DNA of 64,000 bases from Clostridiales bacterium (GTDB lineage: Bacteria > Bacillota > Clostridia > Lachnospirales > Lachnospiraceae). The translations under genes were made by a program, and so were the position numbers. The stretch is taken from NCBI GenBank assembly GCA_021199255.1, contig JAJQIK010000036.1:90050-154049 (forward strand), given 5' to 3'. Positions 6,378 through 14,075 of this stretch are shown piece by piece; position 1 is the stretch's first letter; each line of letters begins with the position of its first letter. Under the pieces are notes generated by a model that saw nothing but the letters and a program-made list of their open reading frames with translations, made no database searches and was not told the origin of the DNA.

Positions 6378-9245
6378 ATGGGCGAAAGAGTAAATAAGCG
6401 TTCCGGGCATCTTCAGATATTGATCTGTTATACCATTATGGAAACCGCGTTAATTTTGGAAGGTCTGCTTCTGGGCTGGGATATGTCTGCGGCGATGCTG
6501 CTTCTGGTTGGCCTGATGGCAAGCTGGGCGATTTATGTCACGGAGAAGCTGGAGGCGGAGATAAGCCTGTGGCTGTATTTTATCCTGATGATGCTGGCTT
6601 TTTTCTATTACGGAATGCATGCGACGAGCCTTTATGATCTGGCGCCCACGATGGCTACGATTATCCTGCTGATGTCAGGTACGGGCAAGCGGATTCTGGT
6701 AAGGCTGTGTACCGTCACTTATTTTGTGACCATGATTTACGGCCTGCTGTTTGTGGCGGGAGATACCATAGAGATGGATTCCCTTACCGTTACAAGGACG
6801 ATGCTCCACTTCGCCCTTGTATGTATTGCGGACTGGCTGGTCAAGGCGCAGCAGCGGGAACGCGCGGGGCTGCAAAGGGATATGGACGCCAAGGTGTCTG
6901 AATTGGAGGAGAGCAATCACAAAATCGAGAATTTCCTTGTCAATGTTTCCCATGAGCTGCGCACGCCCATTAACGCGATTATGGGTCTTACGTCGGTTAT
7001 GCTGGATAGGGAAAGGGACGCGTCGAAAAGGCGGGAGGTGTTGTCTATCCAGAAAGCGGGGCACCGCCTGTTCGACCAGATTGAAGATATCCTTGACTAT
7101 ACGGAAATCGACACGGGAAGCATCCAAATCAACAATGCGGATTATATGATTTCCTCTGTGATAAACGATATTGTGATAGGGGAGCGGTCACGGGAGCACG
7201 GTAACTATCCGGAGATTATTTTTGACGTGGATCCTGGTATCCCCGCCAGACTTGTAGGCGACGGCCGCAAAATCAAGAAAATCGTAAAGCATTTGATCGA
7301 CAACGCGGTGAAGTTTACGCCCCAGGGCGCGGTTTTGGTGGAAATATCGGGGCGGCGCCGGGAATATGGCGTGAATCTGTGCATCCGGGTAACGGATACG
7401 GGAATCGGCATCAGGGAAGAAGATATTAAAAAGCTTTCGGGGCAATTTTATCAGTTGAACGGGGAGAGAAACAGGAACGCCAGCGGGCTGGGACTGGGTC
7501 TTTCTATTGTGTATGGAATCGTTTCGGCGATGGGCGGCTTTGTTAAGATCGAGAGCCGGGAAAACGAGGGCACGGTTGTATCTGTCAGCATCCCGCAGGG
7601 CGTGTCGGACGAAGCGCGCGGTATGTCGGTGGATCATCCCGGAGAGCTGTGTATTGCCTGTTATTTAAAGCCGGAGAAATATGCGTCGCCCAAGGTATTT
7701 CAGTTCTATGATAATATGATTTCCCATATGGCGCAGGGGCTGAGTATTCCTTTGCACAGGGCGGGGAACGAGGCGGAGCTGGAACGCGTTCTTGCCAGGT
7801 ACCGCGTTACGCATTTGTTTATCGGCAAAGAGGAGTATCTGGACAGACCCTCCTATTATGAGAGCCTGTGGCGGGAAACCAGCGTGGTGACAGTGACGGA
7901 CGACGTGGGCGCGCTTCCTGCGGACAGCCATGTAACCGCGCTGGAAAAGCCTTTCTATTTCCTGCCGATTATTGACATTCTGAATCAAAGCGGCGCGGCG
8001 CACGTCGGCTTGTTCGATACGCGCAGATTCCTCTGCCCCGGCGTTAAGGCGCTGATTGTGGACGACGAGCCGATGAACCTGATGGTAGCGGAGGAACTTC
8101 TGAAATCCTATCAGATGCGGGTCTGGACGGCCGACAGCGGCAGAAAGGCCGTCGATATCTGCATGGAGGAAGAGTTTGACCTGATTTTCCTGGATCATAT
8201 GATGCCCGAAATGGACGGGGTTGAGACCTTGAAGCTGCTTCGCAGAAGGAGCGGCGCGGGAAAGAAGGAACCCAATAACAAGATGACCGTTATCGCCTTT
8301 ACCGCAAATGCGGTAAGCGGCGCAAGAGAAATGTTCCTGCGGGAGGGCTTTGATGAATTTCTTTCGAAGCCGATTGAAAGGCTCGAACTGGATCGCGTAT
8401 TAAAGAAGGTGCTTCCGGGAACGGCTATTGTTTATCCGCCTGAGGAGGAATTGCCGTCAGATGGACAATCGTCGGAAGACGTACTGGGTTTGCCGGAGAG
8501 TAAGCCGGAGCCAACCCCTCAGCAGGACGCGGCCGGTGAAAATAAGCCGCCGGAGGGAAAGGAAGAGGCGCCGGAGGCGGAGAGCGAATTGGCGTTTCTT
8601 CAGGACGCCGGAATCAATACCTCGTCCGGCTTAATGTATTGCGCGGGAGATCAGGACTTTTATAAGACGATGCTGGCCAGCTTTGCGGAGAGCGCCCCTC
8701 GGAATACGGCGGATATGCGGGGCTTCCTGCAAAGCGGGGATTGGGACAATTACCGGGTTCTGGTGCACGCTTTAAAAAGTACCGCCAAAATGATCGGGGC
8801 GGACGCGCTTTCCGCAATGGCAAAGGCGGCGGAGGACGCGGCTAAGAAATCGGACGCGGACTATATCACAGCGCATGAGGGGGAACTTATGGCGCAATAT
8901 AGCCAGACTGTACAGGCCATAGCGGACGCGCTTCATCTGGCTGAGAGTCAGGGCGGCGGGGATCAGGCGGAGGATAGCCCGACGCAAACTCCGGCGGAGG
9001 ATTTCCGGGAATTGACGGGGGAGGAATGGAAAAGCCGCCTGCTGGAGTTGAAGGAATGTCTTGATCTGTTTGAGGCGGACAGGGCGGATAGCCTGATTGC
9101 GGAAATAAGAGGCGCGGTATACGGCGGCAGAAAAGTGGAAGCGATTCTTGCCGGGGTCATTCGGGACGTGGAGGATTTTGAATTTTCGGCTGCTTCTGAG
9201 AAAACAGGGGAGCTGATCGGCACATTGGAAGGCGGTGATGCATAG
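6378..9245 (+). CDS. Membrane hybrid histidine kinase (HisKA-HATPase-REC-Hpt)
   Basis: A 955-residue phosphorelay kinase. Five or six membrane segments fill residues about 12-155. The dimerisation/phospho-acceptor helix is SHELRTP with H192. The ATPase domain shows DNAVKF, DTGIGI and GLGLGLSIV. After a less conserved region (about 420-550) comes a receiver domain (VDDEPMNLMVAEE; phospho-acceptor D606 in LDHMMPEMDG; KPIERLEL). A long acidic/proline linker precedes an Hpt domain with H797 in VHALKSTA. The C-terminal 120 residues are unassigned. The stop directly abuts the next gene's ATG, implying coupling. Hpt can relay phosphate to the free receivers encoded upstream. Confidence 0.92.
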   Translation: MGERVNKRSGHLQILICYTIMETALILEGLLLGWDMSAAMLLLVGLMASWAIYVTEKLEAEISLWLYFILMMLAFFYYGMHATSLYDLAPTMATIILLMSGTGKRILVRLCTVTYFVTMIYGLLFVAGDTIEMDSLTVTRTMLHFALVCIADWLVKAQQRERAGLQRDMDAKVSELEESNHKIENFLVNVSHELRTPINAIMGLTSVMLDRERDASKRREVLSIQKAGHRLFDQIEDILDYTEIDTGSIQINNADYMISSVINDIVIGERSREHGNYPEIIFDVDPGIPARLVGDGRKIKKIVKHLIDNAVKFTPQGAVLVEISGRRREYGVNLCIRVTDTGIGIREEDIKKLSGQFYQLNGERNRNASGLGLGLSIVYGIVSAMGGFVKIESRENEGTVVSVSIPQGVSDEARGMSVDHPGELCIACYLKPEKYASPKVFQFYDNMISHMAQGLSIPLHRAGNEAELERVLARYRVTHLFIGKEEYLDRPSYYESLWRETSVVTVTDDVGALPADSHVTALEKPFYFLPIIDILNQSGAAHVGLFDTRRFLCPGVKALIVDDEPMNLMVAEELLKSYQMRVWTADSGRKAVDICMEEEFDLIFLDHMMPEMDGVETLKLLRRRSGAGKKEPNNKMTVIAFTANAVSGAREMFLREGFDEFLSKPIERLELDRVLKKVLPGTAIVYPPEEELPSDGQSSEDVLGLPESKPEPTPQQDAAGENKPPEGKEEAPEAESELAFLQDAGINTSSGLMYCAGDQDFYKTMLASFAESAPRNTADMRGFLQSGDWDNYRVLVHALKSTAKMIGADALSAMAKAAEDAAKKSDADYITAHEGELMAQYSQTVQAIADALHLAESQGGGDQAEDSPTQTPAEDFRELTGEEWKSRLLELKECLDLFEADRADSLIAEIRGAVYGGRKVEAILAGVIRDVEDFEFSAASEKTGELIGTLEGGDA

Positions 9246-11972
9246 ATGAATCTGAAGAATTTCTGGAAGGATATCATGAACCGCGAGCTGAGCTTACAGG
9301 TGAGAATGTTCCGGCTTTTTACAACGCTGGCTTTAGCCGGCTTTGGCATCGGAATTTTGGGCGCGTCTGCGGCGGGCGAGGATCTGCTCACTTTAATCCT
9401 GCCGATGGTCGTCCTGTTTTTCCTGCTTTTGGGCATCACGCAATGGACGGTCAAATACAATAAAATACAGGCAGGAGCGGTTATCATAGCGTTCTTTGTT
9501 GTGTATGTGGCCTTGCCGATTAACTTTTTTAATGCGGGAGGCGTTTTGAGCGGAGGCCCTATCTGGTTTCTGTTTGGCGTCATGTATGTCTGTATGAATG
9601 TATATGGCCGAGTGAAATATTTTTTCCTGGGAAGCTGCGCGGCCATATTTACCGGCTGTTATTATATGGCTTATTTTTATCCGGAGACGATTTCCGAGTA
9701 TACGCAGGACGCGCTGTTTGTGGATTCGGCGATTTCACTGTCTGTCATCAGCGTGCTGTTAGCTGTGATGATCTTATTCCAAAATGCTATCTACCGTTCG
9801 GAAAACAGCCTTGCCAGACAGCAGAAAAGGGAGATCGAAGAACTGAATCGAGCCCAGAACCGCTTCTTTTCCACCATGAGCCATGAGATTCGGACGCCAA
9901 TTAATACCATTATCGGCCTCAACGAGATGATTCTGCGCGAGGATATCCCGGACGAGGTAGCGGAGGACGCCAGGAATATTCAGGGTGCCAGCAAAATGCT
10001 GCTTGCCCTGATCAACGATATTCTCGATATGTCTAAGATAGAATCGGGCAGCATGGATATCGTGCCGGTGGATTATGACCTGGGGGAGATGCTGTCGGAT
10101 CTTGTGAATATGATCTGGGTGAAGGCCAGGGAGAAAGGGCTTGCGTTCCATGTGAATGTAGATCAGAGGGCTCCCGCCCGGCTCTACGGGGACGAGGTGA
10201 GAATCAAGCAGGTGCTGATTAACCTCCTGAATAATGCAGTTAAATATACGGCGGAGGGTTCGGTCACCCTGTCGATTCAATGTGAGAAGACGCAGGAGGG
10301 CAGCGTCAATATGGTTTATTCCGTAGCGGATACGGGTATGGGAATTAAAAAGGAGAGCCTGCCCTATCTTTTTACGGCTTTCAAACGTGTAGATGAAGAA
10401 AAAAACAGATACATCGAGGGCACCGGACTGGGGCTTTCCATTGTGAAACAACTGGTAGAGCTTATGGGAGGCACTGTTTCTGTCAACAGTATTTACACGA
10501 AAGGCTCTACCTTTGTGATTACCCTGCCTCAAGGCGTTTCAGGTTTGTCGCAGATCGGGAAGTTTGATCTGGAAGGCAAGCACGACATGAACCGCAGGGA
10601 GCATTACAGGCAGAGCTTTGAAGCGCCGGAGGCGCGTATCCTGATCGTAGATGACAATGAGATGAACCTTATGGTTGCCGGAAAGCTTCTGCGGGACACC
10701 AGGGTACAGATCAAGACCGTCACAAGCGGAGCCGCCTGCCTGCAGGAGACGGCGCGTACAAAGTATGACGTGATTTTTATGGATCACATGATGCCGGAAA
10801 TGGACGGTATCGAATGTCTGCACAGGATACGGAAACAAACAGAGGAGTTGAACGGACATACGCCGGTGGTCGTCCTGACTGCCAATGCGGGCGGGGAAAA
10901 CCGTATTCTTTATGAGCGGGCAGGTTTCGACGGCTACCTCTTAAAGCCTGTCAGCGGCAAACAGATGGAGATGGAGCTGCTGCGGCAGCTTCCCAAAGAG
11001 CTTGTGAGTATCAGGTATCACGAAGATGCCGGAACTCCCGAAGAACTGTTGTTTGTGCATAATGCAAAGCTTCCTGTTATGATTTCGACAGACAGTGTCT
11101 GCGATCTGCCGGCGGAGCTGGCGGAACAGTATCGGATTGTTGTAATGCCTTACCATGTCTATACGGAAGAAGGAGATTTCATGGAGGGAATCGAAGTGGA
11201 AACGGACGGCCTGATGTCCTATATCGGCGACAGGGGGAGAAAGGCACATTCGGAACCGCCGAAGATATCCGAATATGAAGACTTCTTTGCGGATAACCTG
11301 ACGAAAGCGAGACATATGATTCATATTTCCATGGGCAAACGGTCAAGCCGCGGCTATGCCAACGCGTGCGAAGCCGCCGAGACCTTTGATAACGTACAGG
11401 TGATCGATTCGGGGCATCTGTCCAGCGGAATGGGGCTGATTGTGCTGCGCACGGCGGAATATGCCGCGGAGGGCAGTCATACGCCGGAGGAAATCGCAGA
11501 TTTCGCGCAAAGCCTGGCAAAGAGAACCGTCACAACCTTTATGGTGGAAGATACGGAATATCTTGTCCGTTCCGGCAGACTGTCGCCCAGAGTGAGTAAG
11601 CTGTGTAAGGCGCTGACGATTTATCCTAAGCTTGGCATGCGGAACAGCAAAATTACCCTTGCGGGGATTCTGGCAGGCTCCAGGGAGAGCAGATGGAAGA
11701 ATTATATCGACGGCGTTTTGCGCCATGCAGGCGGCATCGATACAAGGCTGCTCTTCATCACCCATGTGGGTCTGACGCCGGAGGAACTGCGGGAAATAGA
11801 AAAGGAAGCGCTGCGGAAAGCGCCTTTTGAAGAGGTGATCTATTGTCAGGCCACCGCCGCCATTGCCACGAATTGCGGGCCGGGCGCCTTCGGACTGCTT
11901 TTCATGAGAAGTGCCGGGGGGGGGGTAACGAGGATTGACGGTGAGGACTCAAGGAAAGCGCTATTTGTGTAG
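9246..11972 (+). CDS. Membrane hybrid histidine kinase fused to a DegV domain
   Basis: A 908-residue fusion. Residues about 20-185 hold six membrane segments without a recognisable extracellular domain. HisKA follows with H213 in MSHEIRTP, then the ATPase domain (NNAVKY, DTGMGI, GTGLGLSIV), a receiver domain (VDDNEMNLMVAGK; D513 in MDHMMPEMDG; LLKPVSG), and from about residue 609 a full-length DegV domain of roughly 296 residues (VMISTDSVCDLPAELAEQY, VMPYHVY, SGHLSSGMG, VEDTEYLVRSGRL, CGPGAFGL). DegV proteins bind a fatty acid and, in Firmicutes, serve as FakB subunits presenting it for phosphorylation. The join suggests sensing or delivery of a lipid within a phosphorelay. A G10 tract lies near the 3' end. 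Last gene of the operon. Confidence 0.9.
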   Translation: MNLKNFWKDIMNRELSLQVRMFRLFTTLALAGFGIGILGASAAGEDLLTLILPMVVLFFLLLGITQWTVKYNKIQAGAVIIAFFVVYVALPINFFNAGGVLSGGPIWFLFGVMYVCMNVYGRVKYFFLGSCAAIFTGCYYMAYFYPETISEYTQDALFVDSAISLSVISVLLAVMILFQNAIYRSENSLARQQKREIEELNRAQNRFFSTMSHEIRTPINTIIGLNEMILREDIPDEVAEDARNIQGASKMLLALINDILDMSKIESGSMDIVPVDYDLGEMLSDLVNMIWVKAREKGLAFHVNVDQRAPARLYGDEVRIKQVLINLLNNAVKYTAEGSVTLSIQCEKTQEGSVNMVYSVADTGMGIKKESLPYLFTAFKRVDEEKNRYIEGTGLGLSIVKQLVELMGGTVSVNSIYTKGSTFVITLPQGVSGLSQIGKFDLEGKHDMNRREHYRQSFEAPEARILIVDDNEMNLMVAGKLLRDTRVQIKTVTSGAACLQETARTKYDVIFMDHMMPEMDGIECLHRIRKQTEELNGHTPVVVLTANAGGENRILYERAGFDGYLLKPVSGKQMEMELLRQLPKELVSIRYHEDAGTPEELLFVHNAKLPVMISTDSVCDLPAELAEQYRIVVMPYHVYTEEGDFMEGIEVETDGLMSYIGDRGRKAHSEPPKISEYEDFFADNLTKARHMIHISMGKRSSRGYANACEAAETFDNVQVIDSGHLSSGMGLIVLRTAEYAAEGSHTPEEIADFAQSLAKRTVTTFMVEDTEYLVRSGRLSPRVSKLCKALTIYPKLGMRNSKITLAGILAGSRESRWKNYIDGVLRHAGGIDTRLLFITHVGLTPEELREIEKEALRKAPFEEVIYCQATAAIATNCGPGAFGLLFMRSAGGGVTRIDGEDSRKALFV
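11916..11925 (+). repeat. G10 homopolymer inside the kinase-DegV gene
   Basis: Ten consecutive G fall near codons 891-894, coding for glycines in the last strand of the DegV domain. In the present length the reading frame is intact to the stop at 11972. A tract of this length is prone to slippage, and a one-base change would alter only the last 15 or so residues. Confidence 0.9.
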
Positions 11973-11988
11973 ATTTTGTGAAGTGTGT

Positions 11989-12015
11989 TAATGAAGTGCC
12001 TGAAGCGCCCGATAA
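11989..12015 (+). promoter_or_regulatory. Sigma-28 (FliA/SigD-type) promoter candidate
   Basis: TAAT (11989-11992), a 15-bp spacer and CCCGATAA (12008-12015) match the flagellar sigma consensus TAAA-N15-GCCGATAA at most positions. It lies 33 bp before the ATG of the small gene at 12048. Confidence 0.6.
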
Positions 12016-12047
12016 AATGAGTAAAGATTCATTTCAGGAGGTGCTTT

Positions 12048-12434
12048 ATGTCAATAAAAATTACCGATTACTTAAATGCAGCCAGCGTTCTGGCGACATC
12101 CGTATCTCAGAGTACGGCGGCAGCGGCGGCGGAGACGACAGCGGAGGAGGATAAGGATAGCTATATTTCTACGATATCTGATGAGAATACAGTGTATCCC
12201 AGCGAGAATTATAACGATCTGAGAACGATTGCGAAATCCTCCGCCACATCAGAAGACACCGAGCAGACGGCCGGCGGCGGAGAAAGCGGCGGCGGTTCCG
12301 CCGACGATTCCGAGAGCGAGACCACAACCTCTGTTGTAACCATAAATGGGATCACCTATCTGGAGACGACTACCACGGAAAATGGCGTCACCACAACCAC
12401 GAGACAGAGAATTTCAGGGATGGAAGAAAACTGA
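12048..12434 (+). CDS. Small Ser/Thr/Glu-rich protein of unknown function with a flagellar-type promoter
   Basis: A 128-residue protein with a strong ribosome site (CAGGAGG, seven bases before ATG). No signal peptide or membrane segment is seen. The N-terminus (residues 1-30) is helical and alanine/serine-rich, the middle is acidic and glycine/serine-rich, and the C-terminal part (TTTSVVTINGITYLETTTTENG, abbreviated as residues 91-112) is beta-prone and threonine-rich. The composition resembles secreted or filament-associated flagellar proteins, which lack cleaved signals. I do not recognise the family. The sigma-28 promoter and the position between a c-di-GMP operon and the flagellar cluster suggest a late motility gene; this is inference. 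Confidence 0.65.
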   Translation: MSIKITDYLNAASVLATSVSQSTAAAAAETTAEEDKDSYISTISDENTVYPSENYNDLRTIAKSSATSEDTEQTAGGGESGGGSADDSESETTTSVVTINGITYLETTTTENGVTTTTRQRISGMEEN

Positions 12435-12468
12435 CGGAAGCCTTAATGCTGCCGCCAGTTTTCAGGAC
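12427..12468. terminator. Hairpin terminator between convergent genes
   Basis: AAAACTGACGG (12427-12437) pairs with CCGCCAGTTTT (12452-12462) apart from one A-C mismatch. It has A and T runs at the two ends, so it can stop the small gene on the plus strand and the radical SAM gene on the minus strand. Confidence 0.65.
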
Positions 12469-13800
12469 TCAGACGGACCACAGCCTGTCTGCGGTTTCCT
12501 TCCATTGCTCCGCGTAAGGAATCGTTTTGTCGCATAGATGGTCTACATCTTCGGGGCTTTGATAGTCTGTATTGACGGCAGCCGTGTCTTTGACCATTGC
12601 TCTCAGCGCTTCCGGGTTTTCCAGCATCGGGCAGGGACGAAGCATATTATCGTTGAAGGGCTGATGATTGTGGTAAGCCATAAACAATGGACTTTTCAGC
12701 GCGTCTAATAAGCTGGTATCATGGATATTGCAATTGGAGTAATGTATAAATACGCAGGGCTCCACATCTCCCTTTGCGTTAATGTGCAGATAACTGCGGC
12801 CGCCCGCGATGCAGCCTCCCACATATTCCGCGTCGTTCTGGAAGTCCATGGAGAAGATCGCTTTCTTTGTGCGGTATTCCCGGATACGATGATAGACCGT
12901 CTCACGCTGGTCGGGGCTTGGCAGCAGATTGACCGCCGCGTCGTTTCCTACCGGCATATAGTGGAAGAACCATACAAACATTGCGCCGCTGTCGATGATA
13001 TAGTCAAAAAATTCTTCGCTGGTGATATCGGAATAGTTGCGGCTGGTATAACAGGTGGAAATACCAAAGGGCAGCTTATGGGATTTTAACAGATCCATAG
13101 CCTGTTTTACCTTTTGATAAATGCCCTGTCCCCGTCTGGAATCGTTGGCTTCTTCAAAGCCCTCCAGGGAAATAGCGGGGACAAAGTTTTTCACTCTCAA
13201 TAATTCCTTACAGAAATCCTCGTCGATCAGCGTCCCGTTTGTGAAGGAAAGGAACTCGCAATCCGGATGCATTTCACAGATTTTCAGCAGATCCTCTTTC
13301 CGTACTAACGGTTCCCCGCCGGTATAAATATACATATAAATACCCAGCTCCTTACCCTGACGGATAATGGAGTCGATGGTTTCCAGGCTTAGGTTAAGCC
13401 GGTTTCCGTATTCCGCCGCCCAACAGCCCGTACAGTGCAGATTGCAGGCGGAGGTGGGGTCGAGAAGAATCGCCCAGGGGACATTACAGTTTTCCTTTTC
13501 TTTGTATTCATTTTGAATGGCACTGCCCTTCAGCGCGGAATTAAATATGAAATTTTGGAAAAAAGCTTTCCGCACTCCGGGATCGAGTTCATATAGCTTC
13601 AAAATTAATTGATACCAGTTGTTTTTGTCCTCAATCACTTTCCGAATGACGGATCTCTGGCTTTCATACCAGCCCTCCGGGAGCAGCGTGTCTACCAGAT
13701 TCATTAATTTGGGAATATTTTTTTCAGGATTTCCTTCCAGATAATTCAACGCGCGATTCAGCGTGATTGACTGCATGGTTTGTTTTATGGAATTACTCAT
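12469..13800 (-). CDS. Radical SAM protein
   Basis: A 443-residue radical SAM enzyme. The iron-sulfur cluster motif CNLHCTGC has its cysteines at residues 119, 123 and 126, followed by the GGEPL SAM-binding segment. About 90 residues precede the core, and a C-terminal cysteine group (GGCIAGG, EPCVFIHYSNCN, RPCPM) resembles a SPASM-like auxiliary-cluster region. The ATG at 13800 follows an AGGCGGG site; longer upstream frames lack one. The substrate is unknown. It is divergent from a paralogue that has lost the cluster motif, and a TetR gene lies beyond. It could act in maturation of a protein or cofactor, but no peptide substrate gene is evident. Confidence 0.88.
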   Translation of the reverse strand: MSNSIKQTMQSITLNRALNYLEGNPEKNIPKLMNLVDTLLPEGWYESQRSVIRKVIEDKNNWYQLILKLYELDPGVRKAFFQNFIFNSALKGSAIQNEYKEKENCNVPWAILLDPTSACNLHCTGCWAAEYGNRLNLSLETIDSIIRQGKELGIYMYIYTGGEPLVRKEDLLKICEMHPDCEFLSFTNGTLIDEDFCKELLRVKNFVPAISLEGFEEANDSRRGQGIYQKVKQAMDLLKSHKLPFGISTCYTSRNYSDITSEEFFDYIIDSGAMFVWFFHYMPVGNDAAVNLLPSPDQRETVYHRIREYRTKKAIFSMDFQNDAEYVGGCIAGGRSYLHINAKGDVEPCVFIHYSNCNIHDTSLLDALKSPLFMAYHNHQPFNDNMLRPCPMLENPEALRAMVKDTAAVNTDYQSPEDVDHLCDKTIPYAEQWKETADRLWSV

Positions 13801-13849
13801 CTGTATGTAACCCGCCTTTCTTTGTCCTTTACAGGATTGCTTTATGCAG

Positions 13850-13878
13850 ATTATAGGTAAAATCGCCCTGTAAGTCAT
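13850..13878 (-). promoter_or_regulatory. Promoter candidate of the radical SAM gene
   Basis: On the minus strand ATGACT (13878-13873) and TATAAT (13855-13850) are 17 bp apart, about 50 bp before the start codon. Confidence 0.5.
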
Positions 13879-13936
13879 GGGACAGTAGGAAAAATCCGTC
13901 TGAATTTGAGACGCTGGGGGCAAATTGTTACATTTT

Positions 13937-13960
13937 GGGACACGGAAGCAAAAGTGTCCC
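13937..13960. promoter_or_regulatory. Inverted-repeat operator candidate in the divergent region
   Basis: GGGACAC (13937-13943) and GTGTCCC (13954-13960) are perfect inverted copies with a 10-bp centre. They abut the -35 box of the rightward gene. An outer pair, GGGGGC near 13916 and GCCCCC near 13972, makes a nested structure. A dyad of this size suits a TetR dimer, and a TetR gene lies next to the paralogue. Confidence 0.5.
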
Positions 13961-13989
13961 TTGCAAAAAACGCCCCCCAAATATATTCT
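13961..13989 (+). promoter_or_regulatory. Promoter candidate of the radical SAM-like paralogue
   Basis: TTGCAA (13961-13966), a 17-bp spacer and TATTCT (13984-13989) lie directly after the GTGTCCC half-site. Confidence 0.4.
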
Positions 13990-14075
13990 TAAGTGAGCCG
14001 ACTGTAATATGGCGCAGATACCTTGCCCTGCAATTCATCTATGCGCGGGCATTATATATGGAAGGAAGTAAGGCG

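Noticed and set aside
13935-14075. N-terminal extension of the radical SAM-like paralogue
   Set aside because: The extension runs through the operator and promoter and lacks a ribosome site; the start at 14076 fits better.
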